From the NCBI GenBank assembly GCA_024275615.1, contig JAJRYU010000692.1:1-5470 (forward strand): a stretch of DNA of 5,470 nt, given 5' to 3'. Under the pieces are notes generated by a model. The model searched no databases. It worked only from the letters and a program-made list of their open reading frames with translations, and was not told the origin of the DNA. Position numbers and translations under genes: made by a program. The DNA is from Planctomycetota bacterium (GTDB taxonomy: Bacteria; Planctomycetota; GCA-002687715; DRQF01). This document shows positions 1 to 5,470 of the stretch, in pieces (position 1 is the first letter of the stretch; each line of letters opens with the position of its first letter).

Positions 1-1
1 G

Positions 2-154
2 CTCCACGAAATCGCCATGGGTAAGAAAAAGGGGTCCTGCCTCTTTGGCTGCCCCAAGAGAGGCGTCATGGTGCGTCAGTCCGGCGATGTCTGGTTGGTG
101 CTCAGTTCACAGATGGACTACAAGAAGCTCCAGTCCGTGGCCGAAGAAATCTGA
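2..154 (+). CDS. 3' end of an unrecognised gene (50 codons visible)
   Basis: The frame is open from the window edge to a TGA at 152-154, and the start lies outside the window. The visible tail has a basic, cysteine-containing stretch (GKKKGSCLFGCPKRG, with two Cys four residues apart), then a strand-like segment (VMVRQSGDVWLVLSS) and a final amphipathic helix (MDYKKLQSVAEEI). The pattern of a hydrophobic strand followed by a short terminal helix resembles the end of the C-terminal domain of some membrane-bound anti-sigma factors. That likeness is weak and I do not assign a function. Composition looks coding, with a mix of charged and hydrophobic residues and no low-complexity run. The stop is followed by an 8-bp palindrome GATCGATC (153-160). 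The oxidoreductase starts 83 bp downstream on the same strand, so cotranscription is possible. Confidence 0.55.
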   Translation, partial: LHEIAMGKKKGSCLFGCPKRGVMVRQSGDVWLVLSSQMDYKKLQSVAEEI

Positions 155-237
155 TCGATCGTCTCTTCCGTGCCTATCGGCCGTGGTTTTCTGCTGTGAT
201 TTGTGATTTCGGCCGGAACAGTCGATAATCGGCCACC
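155..237. other. Intergenic spacer with short direct repeats
   Basis: This spacer lies between the stop of the first gene and the ATG of the oxidoreductase. It contains a perfect tandem pair of TGTGATT (195-201 and 202-208). TCGGCCG occurs at 177-183 and 209-215, and TCGGCC again at 229-234. The two CGGCCG cores could pair as a 6-bp stem around a 26-nt loop, but no T-run follows, so I do not call a terminator. No convincing -35/-10 pair and no Shine-Dalgarno before 238 are visible. Confidence 0.4.
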
Positions 238-1263
238 ATGGAATCAACAACACCGAAAGAGAAGTGCGGAGTCTGCATCTACGGCGCAGGGCGCTGGGGA
301 CGCAACTTGGTTCGATGTTTCAACCAACTCGGTGTTGTGGTCGCTGTTGTTGATCCCTGCGCGAAAGCCAGGAAGAACGTCGAAGCGACTTACGGAATTC
401 CGACCTATTCGATCGACTCAGACATCCCCCAAAGACTCTGGAAGAAGATCTCAGCCGCAGCAATCGCAACACCTGCTGCAACTCACACGTATTTGGCAAT
501 GCGCGCCCTCGATCGTGGGTTAGATGTCTTCGTCGAAAAACCCATGGCACTGGGGTTGGAAGATGCGAAGTCCATGCAGGCCGAAGCGAAACGCCAAGGT
601 CGCCTTCTCATGACCGGCCATATCCTCTTGTTTCATCCGGCGATCAAACGTCTCAAGACTCTCATCGACCGGGGCGAACTCGGCAAGATTCGCTATGTCT
701 ATTCAAACCGACTCAACCTTGGAACAGTGCGCCAAGAAGAGAACATTCTCTGGAGCTTTGCCCCTCATGACATCGCTGTCATCTTGCACTTGATCGGGTC
801 CGAACCGACGGTCGTGAAGGCCACCGGGGGCAACTGGCTTCAAGCCGGTATCAAGGATGTGACCGTGACTCACTTGGAGTTCCCTTCTGGGGAACGAGCC
901 CACGTCTTTGTTTCCTGGTTGCACCCATTCAAGGAACAAAAACTCGTCGTCGTTGGATCCAAGAAAATGGCAGTCTTTGACGATCTTCGCAAAGACGCAC
1001 AACTGGTGATTCTGGATGCAGGAATCGATGTCGATGCCACCGGTCAAACCACAGAACGAAAAGGCGATGAAGAAGTCGTCAAGTTGCCACAATGCGAACC
1101 TCTTCTCGAAGAGTGCCAACACTTCGTCCAATGCTGCTCAAACCGGGCTCAGCCACTCACCAACGGTGAGCACAGTGTCGGCGTCATGCGCGTACTTGCG
1201 CGCGCCGAGATAGACCTCGCTTCCTGCCAGCAGCATGATCGCCACCGTTCGGCATCAGGATAG
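238..1263 (+). CDS. Gfo/Idh/MocA-family oxidoreductase, WlbA-like nucleotide-sugar oxidase
   Basis: This is a 341-residue NAD(P)-dependent sugar oxidoreductase, of typical length for the family. The N-terminal Rossmann fold (about 9-125) carries the dinucleotide loop IYGAGRWGRN with G16, G18 and G21. AAIATPAATH (73-83) follows, and the family EKP motif is at 100-102, with K101 the expected catalytic lysine. The C-terminal substrate domain (about 126-330) has GHILLFHPA (127-135) and the SFAPHDIAVILHLIG segment (173-187), where H177 is the likely second catalytic residue. It also has a VVGSKKMAVFDD stretch (238-249). From memory, this set fits the subgroup near WlbA/WbpB (UDP-N-acetyl-glucosaminuronate 3-oxidase) and GnnA, which prepares 3-amino sugars for surface polysaccharide. 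No aminotransferase or acetyltransferase partner is visible, so the substrate is inferred. The start is fixed: an in-frame TAA lies at 226-228 and the glycine loop begins at residue 16. There is no Shine-Dalgarno. The gene converges on sfsA across 28 bp. Confidence 0.95.
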   Translation: MESTTPKEKCGVCIYGAGRWGRNLVRCFNQLGVVVAVVDPCAKARKNVEATYGIPTYSIDSDIPQRLWKKISAAAIATPAATHTYLAMRALDRGLDVFVEKPMALGLEDAKSMQAEAKRQGRLLMTGHILLFHPAIKRLKTLIDRGELGKIRYVYSNRLNLGTVRQEENILWSFAPHDIAVILHLIGSEPTVVKATGGNWLQAGIKDVTVTHLEFPSGERAHVFVSWLHPFKEQKLVVVGSKKMAVFDDLRKDAQLVILDAGIDVDATGQTTERKGDEEVVKLPQCEPLLEECQHFVQCCSNRAQPLTNGEHSVGVMRVLARAEIDLASCQQHDRHRSASG

Positions 1264-1292
1264 GTGCGAGACCATTCGGTCGCCTTCCACCT
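1262..1292. terminator. Possible hairpin in the convergent gap
   Basis: AGGTG (1262-1266) can pair with CACCT (1288-1292). Inside it GACC (1270-1273) pairs with GGTC (1278-1281) around the tetraloop ATTC, with an asymmetric internal loop between the two stems. The structure fills the gap between the oxidoreductase and sfsA stops and overlaps both stop codons, so it could serve both directions. The stems are only 5 and 4 bp and no T-tract follows on either strand, so an intrinsic terminator is only a guess. Confidence 0.22.
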
Positions 1293-2032
1293 CACTCGAA
1301 ATCAAACGGACACATCGCCCCAAGTACAGCCTCTCCGTCGGCGATATCGACACGTTGGCAAACCACCTCCACTCCCTGTGCCAGAGCCTCTCTCAATGCC
1401 CCGGCATATTCTGGATCGATGTCGTCGGCAATTCCCACAGACGATCGATCAGTGCGCCCCAGAAGGTAGTACTGAACACAACGATATCCTTCAGCCACCA
1501 TGTCTCTCAATTCCCACAAGTGCTTCTTGCCTCTTTCAGTGCAAGAATCTGGAAAATCGGCTCGGGCCTTGTGCGTTTGCGAGGCCATCGTGACGTTCTT
1601 GATTTCGACGTAGCAAGCGCGCCGGTCGGAAAACCCTTCATTTCGGTCAGTCAGAAGGAGATCAATACGACTCCGGCGAGATCCATAGGGGACTTCAGAT
1701 TGCACACCGCTATATCCGGACAAGGGCGGACAGAGATCCTGAATGATCCCCTCTTTGACAATGTGATTCGGCAAACTGGTGTCAATCAACGCCCAGCCCC
1801 CATGATCTACACCAAGAAGAGTGAGGGTGAAGGGCAGTTTTCTCCGGCTACTGTTGTGAGTTTTGAGCCAAACTGGTCGATTCTCACCCAACAAGGTCTT
1901 CATGCTGCCCGTGTTTGGACAATGAGCCGTGACTAATTTACCAGACTCAAGCTGGCAATCAGCCAGGAAACGTTTGTAACGTTTTATCAATAAACCTTTT
2001 ACGAGGTCATCGCCCGGGGTTCCTAAGTGCAA
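1292..2032 (-). CDS. sfsA: SfsA family protein (sugar fermentation stimulation protein homologue)
   Basis: The 246-residue product matches SfsA along its full length; E. coli SfsA has about 234 residues. The N-terminal OB-like part (about 1-85) has IKRYKRFLAD (16-25) and AHCPNTGSM (36-44). The C-terminal PD-(D/E)xK nuclease-like core has SEVPYG (112-117), SRID with D124, VEIKNVT with E143 and K145, then FPDSCTERGKKHL (160-172) and IDPEYA (205-210). All of these are SfsA hallmarks. The E. coli protein was found through maltose metabolism and reported to bind DNA. The nuclease-like residues are intact here, but the true activity is not settled. The start is TTG at 2032; an in-frame TGA at 2053-2051 leaves no ATG or GTG upstream. 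The next TTG (codon 15) would remove the first strand. AGGA (2038-2035) sits only 2 nt before the TTG, an unusually short spacing. The gene is probably monocistronic, convergent with the oxidoreductase and divergent from the protease gene. Confidence 0.97.
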   Translation of the reverse strand: MHLGTPGDDLVKGLLIKRYKRFLADCQLESGKLVTAHCPNTGSMKTLLGENRPVWLKTHNSSRRKLPFTLTLLGVDHGGWALIDTSLPNHIVKEGIIQDLCPPLSGYSGVQSEVPYGSRRSRIDLLLTDRNEGFSDRRACYVEIKNVTMASQTHKARADFPDSCTERGKKHLWELRDMVAEGYRCVQYYLLGRTDRSSVGIADDIDPEYAGALREALAQGVEVVCQRVDIADGEAVLGAMCPFDFE

Positions 2033-2081
2033 TTTCCTGATCTCGACAATTCAATGATTAACTTGAGTCTGCAGGGCAACA

Positions 2082-2108
2082 ATTCTAACCTGACTTAGGC
2101 CGTAACAA
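2082..2108 (-). promoter_or_regulatory. Candidate sfsA promoter
   Basis: On the - strand TTGTTA (2108-2103, 4 of 6 to the -35 consensus) is followed after 15 nt by TAGAAT (2087-2082, 5 of 6 to the -10 consensus). Transcription would begin near 2075, giving a leader of about 43 nt before the TTG start. The spacer is shorter than the ideal 17 nt and the match assumes a sigma-70-type consensus, so support is modest. Confidence 0.3.
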
Positions 2109-2151
2109 CTCCATCAAGTCGTTCTATGAATGTCCCTATGACAGTTCTTTC

Positions 2152-2191
2152 ACTTGTTGGAATCCCTGGTTGGCAACACCAAGAAGTTGCC
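2152..2191 (+). repeat. Overlapping, mutually exclusive inverted repeats in the protease leader
   Basis: GGCAAC (2172-2177) and GTTGCC (2186-2191) form a perfect 6-bp stem with an 8-nt loop. ACTTGTTGG (2152-2160) and CCAAGAAGT (2179-2187) match at 8 of 9 positions. The second arms overlap, so only one hairpin can form at a time. The Shine-Dalgarno begins 8 nt after the first hairpin. The pairing is seen directly; any regulatory role is inference. Confidence 0.35.
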
Positions 2192-2198
2192 TGCGATT

Positions 2199-2204
2199 GA
2201 GAGG
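2199..2204 (+). promoter_or_regulatory. Shine-Dalgarno of the protease gene
   Basis: GAGAGG ends 7 nt before the ATG at 2212, an ideal spacing. It supports this start over the in-frame ATG at codon 10, which would remove the charged n-region of the signal peptide. Confidence 0.75.
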
Positions 2205-2211
2205 CACCACG

Positions 2212-5200
2212 ATGATAGATAGCCGTAAAATAGTCACAATGATTGTAGTAGCTGGAGCCGTGTTCTGCGGGCTGGCCGCCGGACAATGGGAACACAGCTA
2301 TTTTGGTGAAGCACGCCCATTAGACTGGAATTCTCAGTTTGTCGCTATCCAATGGCAAGACGGCTACCAAAATAGCTCCCTCTTGGAATTGGGAATCAAG
2401 AGCGAAACAGTTGAGGCGTATGCGTTGCCGGGATGGTCCATGGTTGCCGTTCCCACTAGCGCTCAGAGCGCGACTGCCTTTGACGCCTTCCTCAGTCGAT
2501 TGGCCACATCCGATGTCATCGCCTTCGCTACTCCTGTTTTTCGCGATGCTCTAGGCGGCCACCTATTCCCAACTCCTGATCTTCTCGTTCGCTTCGTTGA
2601 AGGGACCAACAAGGCTGAGGCTCAGGCACTCCTCGGCCAATTCGGCGCTGTTGCCGACAGCAACTGGGGTGGCATCCCCGATGCCTATCGCGTCACTTGT
2701 CAGACAAGAAACGGCAGCGACCTCCTGCGCCTGTCGAACAATCTATCGACTTTGAAGGTCGTCAAGTTCGCCGAGCCAGACTTCTGCTTCACTGGCGAAA
2801 AAGTCGGCGTTCCGAATGACCCACGTTTGGTCGAAATGTGGGCCGTTTCACAGAATCTACAATTGGGATACGCCCTCACCGACATCGATATGGACATCGT
2901 TGAAGCTTGGGACATCTCAACCGGTTCAACGGCCATTAAGCTGGCCGTTCTTGATGACGGCGTGCAAAAGGATCACCCAGACATGCCTTTCGCCATTGCT
3001 GGTGTCGACACAACAACTGATGTCGGTGCCGGAGAACCGATTAATCAGTTCGACAATCACGGCTCAAGTGTTGCAGGCATCATTGCCGCCACCCACAATA
3101 ACGGCTTGGGCATTGCCGGTTTGGTTCCAGATGCTCAGCTGGTCACAGCACGGTGTTACCTGAGTACTTCAAACACGAGTTTCATCACTGTTTCAAGCTG
3201 GACTGTGAACGCCTTGGCATGGTGTGAAACAAACAACGTCCAAATCACCAACAACAGCGTCGTGCTTGGAGCGCAACCAGCAGCAACAACAACAAAGTAC
3301 AACCTAACCGCAGCCAACGGTATGTTACATTTCGCCGCTGCTGGGAATGACCCTCTTTTGGGCACCCGCTATCCGGCGAATCTCGCCAGTGTTCATGGTT
3401 TGGTCGGACTCGACTTTGACGGCACATTGGCTTCGTTTTCCGCCACCGGCGCCAACATGGCCTACACCGCACCTGCCAACCAAGTTTTGACCATTGACCG
3501 CAGTGGTGCTGATGGCTTCATCGATCCAGACGACTACGTCTATCAAGGGGGCACGAGCTTCGCCACGGCTTATGGTAGCGCCACCGCGGCCTTGGCTTTG
3601 TCCGTCAACCCGGCATTGACGCCAACAGAAGTCCACGACATCTTGCGCACAACAACCAGGGACTTAGGCACCCCAGGTTTTGATCCGATCTTCGCTGCGG
3701 GATTCTTAAATGCCTATGGTGTCGCTTTTCAAGCAGCACTTAGCTTAGCGGATCCCTCGACCAAACTTTATCTCCAACCCGGCGAACAAACAGATGATCT
3801 CTGCGGAACGGCTGGTACCACCATCGGCGACCTTGACGGCGATGGTATCTTTGATTTCGCAGTCGGTTCACCGCTCTATGATGGCCCCAATGGTATCGAT
3901 GCTGGGCGCGTGAGGATCTTCTCCGGCGCCAAGGGCACCTTGCTTCAGACCTTGGACGGTGCCAGCCCAGGAGAGGCATATGGCAGCGTTATTGCGCCCC
4001 TTGGTGATGTCGATTTGGACACCGTGGCCGACTACGCTGTCGCTTCCCCACGAGCAGCGACCAATGGGCTCGCCGACGCTGGCATCCTCCGCATATATTC
4101 CGGTGCAACTCATGTTGAGATCTACCACATCGACGGCACACAAGTTGATGAACTCATGGGCAGCTCCCTCGTTTCCTTGGGTGACCTCAACAACGATTCC
4201 CGCCCGGACTTCGCTGTCTCCTCACCTGGCAAGATCGTCGGAGCGACATCGGGAGTTGGATCGATTCGGATATTCTCGGGAATTGACGGAGCGGTTCTTT
4301 TGACCATCGACGGCAATGAGACCACCGGTGACTTGGAATTCGGCTATGCCGTGATTCGCATCGGCGATCAAGATTCCGACGGTAAGGACGATATGCTCGT
4401 AGGGATTCCTGCTGCCACTCCTGGCGGTACGCAAAGCGGTCGCTTCGCCGTGATCTCCAGTTCAACGGGAGCCAGGCTCGCCGTTGTCGATGGTTCGACC
4501 CCCGGCGACCGTCTTGGAAAAGACATGGCCACATGGACTGATCAAAACGCTGACGGACAAAGGGACTATGTTGTTTCCGCCCCTGGGTTTGATGGACCTG
4601 GCGGCGTGGACTCTGGAATTGCAGTGATCTACGAATCGAACATGCTGATGCCCATCAGTGCTTTCTTCGGTGAAAATCCCGGAGATGAACTTGGCTCCGC
4701 TTTGGCTCACAGTCTTGACATGGATGGCGACACGGTGGAAGACATCGTCATCGGAGCGCCGGGATTTGACGGGCCCAGTATCGATTGTGGAAAGATCTAC
4801 AGCTATTCGTCAGCCTCAAACACAGCACGCTATGAACTCTTCGGACGCGCCGCGAATCAACGCTTTGGTTCCAGCTTGGCTCCATTGGGCGACGTAGATG
4901 GGGATGGTCTGGGGGAAATCCTGGTGGGTGCCCAAGGCTCGGAAATCGCTGGTGTTAGCGGCTTTTCCGTCGTCCTACCGGCGCGCAACCCGGCGACAAG
5001 CACGCTCTACGACCCGACCATCATGGCGGGAACTCTTGGGGCAGCGGCGAATGGTCCTTACGACACCCTTCACATCAACAACAGCGCTGGTGGTTCCAAC
5101 CGCACGGTCACGGCGAAGGTGAATGACACTCTCAATTTCTCCATGCTTCAACCCCAGGCAAATCCGAATCCGGCGCATTTCGCCTTGTATGGATTCATCA

Positions 5201-5470
5201 GCTACCCATCACCTGCCCTTCAATTGACTTTGCCTTTCGGCATCGGTCCGGTGATGTGGTTCCCTTGTTCAGCTTCGCCTGCAAACCCGGTGGGGTTTTT
5301 GGTCACAAACAGCACATTCGCAGATCCTTGCCCCCAATTGGTGCCGTCGACCCCCACTCCATGGCATCTCACAAACTCACCTGGAATACCTTTTCCTGTC
5401 GTTGTCGTTTTCTACGGAATCATTGAAGAAGCGGCGGGGTCGCTCAAAGTGACAAACTCAGTGATCCTCA
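2212..5470 (+). CDS. Secreted subtilisin-family (S8) serine protease with seven FG-GAP repeats; 3' end beyond window
   Basis: The frame stays open for 1086 codons to the window edge. Residues 1-23 form a Sec signal peptide: R5 and K6, then a hydrophobic core, then small residues near the cleavage site. The C19 context (AVFC) is not a good lipobox. Residues 24 to about 200 form a fervidolysin-like propeptide ending in FAEPDF and VPNDPR. The S8 domain (about 225-510) has AVLDDGV with D248, NHGSSVAGI with H283, AAAGND with oxyanion N379, and GTSFATA with S449. The triad is complete, so it should be an active endopeptidase. Residues 515-923 hold seven FG-GAP repeats, and about 930-1086 is a beta-rich C-terminal module. 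The protein is probably made as a zymogen, exported, and activated by removal of the propeptide. The propeller probably binds calcium and a surface, matrix or substrate partner. GTS-F-A-T is followed by A453 where most subtilases have proline. I see no transmembrane segment after the signal peptide. Confidence 0.97.
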   Translation, partial: MIDSRKIVTMIVVAGAVFCGLAAGQWEHSYFGEARPLDWNSQFVAIQWQDGYQNSSLLELGIKSETVEAYALPGWSMVAVPTSAQSATAFDAFLSRLATSDVIAFATPVFRDALGGHLFPTPDLLVRFVEGTNKAEAQALLGQFGAVADSNWGGIPDAYRVTCQTRNGSDLLRLSNNLSTLKVVKFAEPDFCFTGEKVGVPNDPRLVEMWAVSQNLQLGYALTDIDMDIVEAWDISTGSTAIKLAVLDDGVQKDHPDMPFAIAGVDTTTDVGAGEPINQFDNHGSSVAGIIAATHNNGLGIAGLVPDAQLVTARCYLSTSNTSFITVSSWTVNALAWCETNNVQITNNSVVLGAQPAATTTKYNLTAANGMLHFAAAGNDPLLGTRYPANLASVHGLVGLDFDGTLASFSATGANMAYTAPANQVLTIDRSGADGFIDPDDYVYQGGTSFATAYGSATAALALSVNPALTPTEVHDILRTTTRDLGTPGFDPIFAAGFLNAYGVAFQAALSLADPSTKLYLQPGEQTDDLCGTAGTTIGDLDGDGIFDFAVGSPLYDGPNGIDAGRVRIFSGAKGTLLQTLDGASPGEAYGSVIAPLGDVDLDTVADYAVASPRAATNGLADAGILRIYSGATHVEIYHIDGTQVDELMGSSLVSLGDLNNDSRPDFAVSSPGKIVGATSGVGSIRIFSGIDGAVLLTIDGNETTGDLEFGYAVIRIGDQDSDGKDDMLVGIPAATPGGTQSGRFAVISSSTGARLAVVDGSTPGDRLGKDMATWTDQNADGQRDYVVSAPGFDGPGGVDSGIAVIYESNMLMPISAFFGENPGDELGSALAHSLDMDGDTVEDIVIGAPGFDGPSIDCGKIYSYSSASNTARYELFGRAANQRFGSSLAPLGDVDGDGLGEILVGAQGSEIAGVSGFSVVLPARNPATSTLYDPTIMAGTLGAAANGPYDTLHINNSAGGSNRTVTAKVNDTLNFSMLQPQANPNPAHFALYGFISYPSPALQLTLPFGIGPVMWFPCSASPANPVGFLVTNSTFADPCPQLVPSTPTPWHLTNSPGIPFPVVVVFYGIIEEAAGSLKVTNSVIL
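3754..4980 (+). repeat. Seven FG-GAP repeats coding for an integrin-alpha-like beta-propeller
   Basis: Seven units recur every 58-61 residues in the protease. Each has a (F/L/Y/M)G start, a calcium-loop motif of the D-x-(D/N)-x-D-x-x-x-D type and a (V/I)GxP-like turn. The loops begin at D540, D599, D658, D719, D777, D836 and D894. Examples are DLDGDGIFD (blade 1), DQDSDGKDD (blade 4) and DVDGDGLGE (blade 7). Most units also contain an R-x-x-I-F/Y-S-G strand. Blade 7 ends after its GFSVVLP strand and lacks the usual outer strand. The segment KLYLQPGEQTDDLCG (518-532) before blade 1 looks like that missing strand, which would close the ring. Repeats have diverged at DNA level, so this is an old protein repeat, not a recent tandem duplication. 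Confidence 0.9.

Larger units (their letters stand above)
2033..2211. other. Divergent intergenic region between sfsA and the protease gene
   Basis: This is a 179-bp region from which two genes are read outward. It is more AT-rich by eye than the flanking genes. For the + strand two weak promoter candidates are visible: TTGAGT (2063-2068) with TAACCT (2086-2091), and GTAACA (2102-2107) with TATGAA (2125-2130). Both have 17-nt spacers but poor hexamers. The first overlaps the sfsA promoter candidate, so the two directions could compete. The last 60 bp hold overlapping inverted repeats and the protease Shine-Dalgarno. I see no open frame here that looks coding. Confidence 0.5.

Noticed and set aside
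195..208. TGTGATT pair as a CRP-type binding site
   Set aside because: CRP sites are inverted (TGTGA with TCACA). Here the two copies face the same way and no TCACA partner lies at the right spacing.
231..241. GCCACCATGG around the oxidoreductase start matches the eukaryotic Kozak consensus
   Set aside because: Everything else in the window is bacterial (SfsA, a Shine-Dalgarno site, tight spacing). A match of this length can arise by chance, so I do not infer a eukaryotic or vector origin.
703..1131. - strand open frame of 142 codons inside the oxidoreductase
   Set aside because: It is antisense to a well-supported family protein and shows no domain or start signal of its own.
1235..1936. 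Long + strand open frame of 233 codons across sfsA
   Set aside because: It lies opposite sfsA, whose motifs are conserved along its whole length. Its own translation has no recognisable family pattern, so it is an antisense shadow.
2266..2271. Lipoprotein signal at Cys19 of the protease
   Set aside because: The preceding residues AVF do not fit a lipobox, with Phe at -1, so an ordinary Sec signal peptide is the better reading.
3284..3295. Four CAA units in a row as a phase-variable repeat
   Set aside because: The tract is short, and slippage by one unit would add or remove a codon without breaking the frame, so it cannot switch the gene off.
3959..4303. Alternative-frame open frames over the FG-GAP region
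   Set aside because: The repeat periodicity and calcium-loop motifs appear only in the protease frame, and the other frames give compositionally odd peptides rich in Arg, Ser and Pro.

Overview
The window looks like ordinary bacterial chromosome of moderate GC content. It holds four protein-coding genes, two of them cut by the window ends, and no stretch over 180 bases without a gene. I see no RNA gene, CRISPR array, insertion sequence or phage gene. A bacterial host is supported by SfsA, by a clear Shine-Dalgarno before the last gene and by tight spacing. A planctomycete or similar environmental bacterium is my best guess. It rests on the secreted subtilase joined to an FG-GAP propeller with a Planctomycetota-like C-terminal module, and on mixed use of Shine-Dalgarno sites. 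That guess is inference from remembered family patterns, not a search result.

Layout from left to right: (1) the last 50 codons of an unrecognised gene on the + strand, ending at 154. (2) An 83-bp spacer with short direct repeats. (3) A complete Gfo/Idh/MocA-family NAD(P)-dependent oxidoreductase (238-1263, +), closest in motifs to the WlbA-like nucleotide-sugar oxidases. (4) A 28-bp convergent gap with a possible hairpin. (5) A complete sfsA on the - strand (1292-2032), starting at TTG. (6) A 179-bp divergent intergenic region with promoter candidates for both directions and competing inverted repeats in the leader of the next gene. (7) A very large open frame from 2212 to the window end (1086 codons, no stop). 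It encodes a signal peptide, a propeptide, a complete subtilisin-type (S8) catalytic domain, seven FG-GAP repeats forming what should be a closed seven-bladed beta-propeller, and a C-terminal beta-rich module.

The genes do not form one pathway. The oxidoreductase would act in the cytoplasm on a nucleotide sugar used for surface polysaccharide. SfsA is a cytoplasmic protein with a PD-(D/E)xK-like core. The large protease is exported and probably works at the cell surface or outside the cell. The oxidoreductase and sfsA converge, while sfsA and the protease diverge, so each is probably its own transcription unit (the first gene may be transcribed with the oxidoreductase). The protease is the most interesting object here. 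I found no sign of a defence system or other multi-gene novelty.
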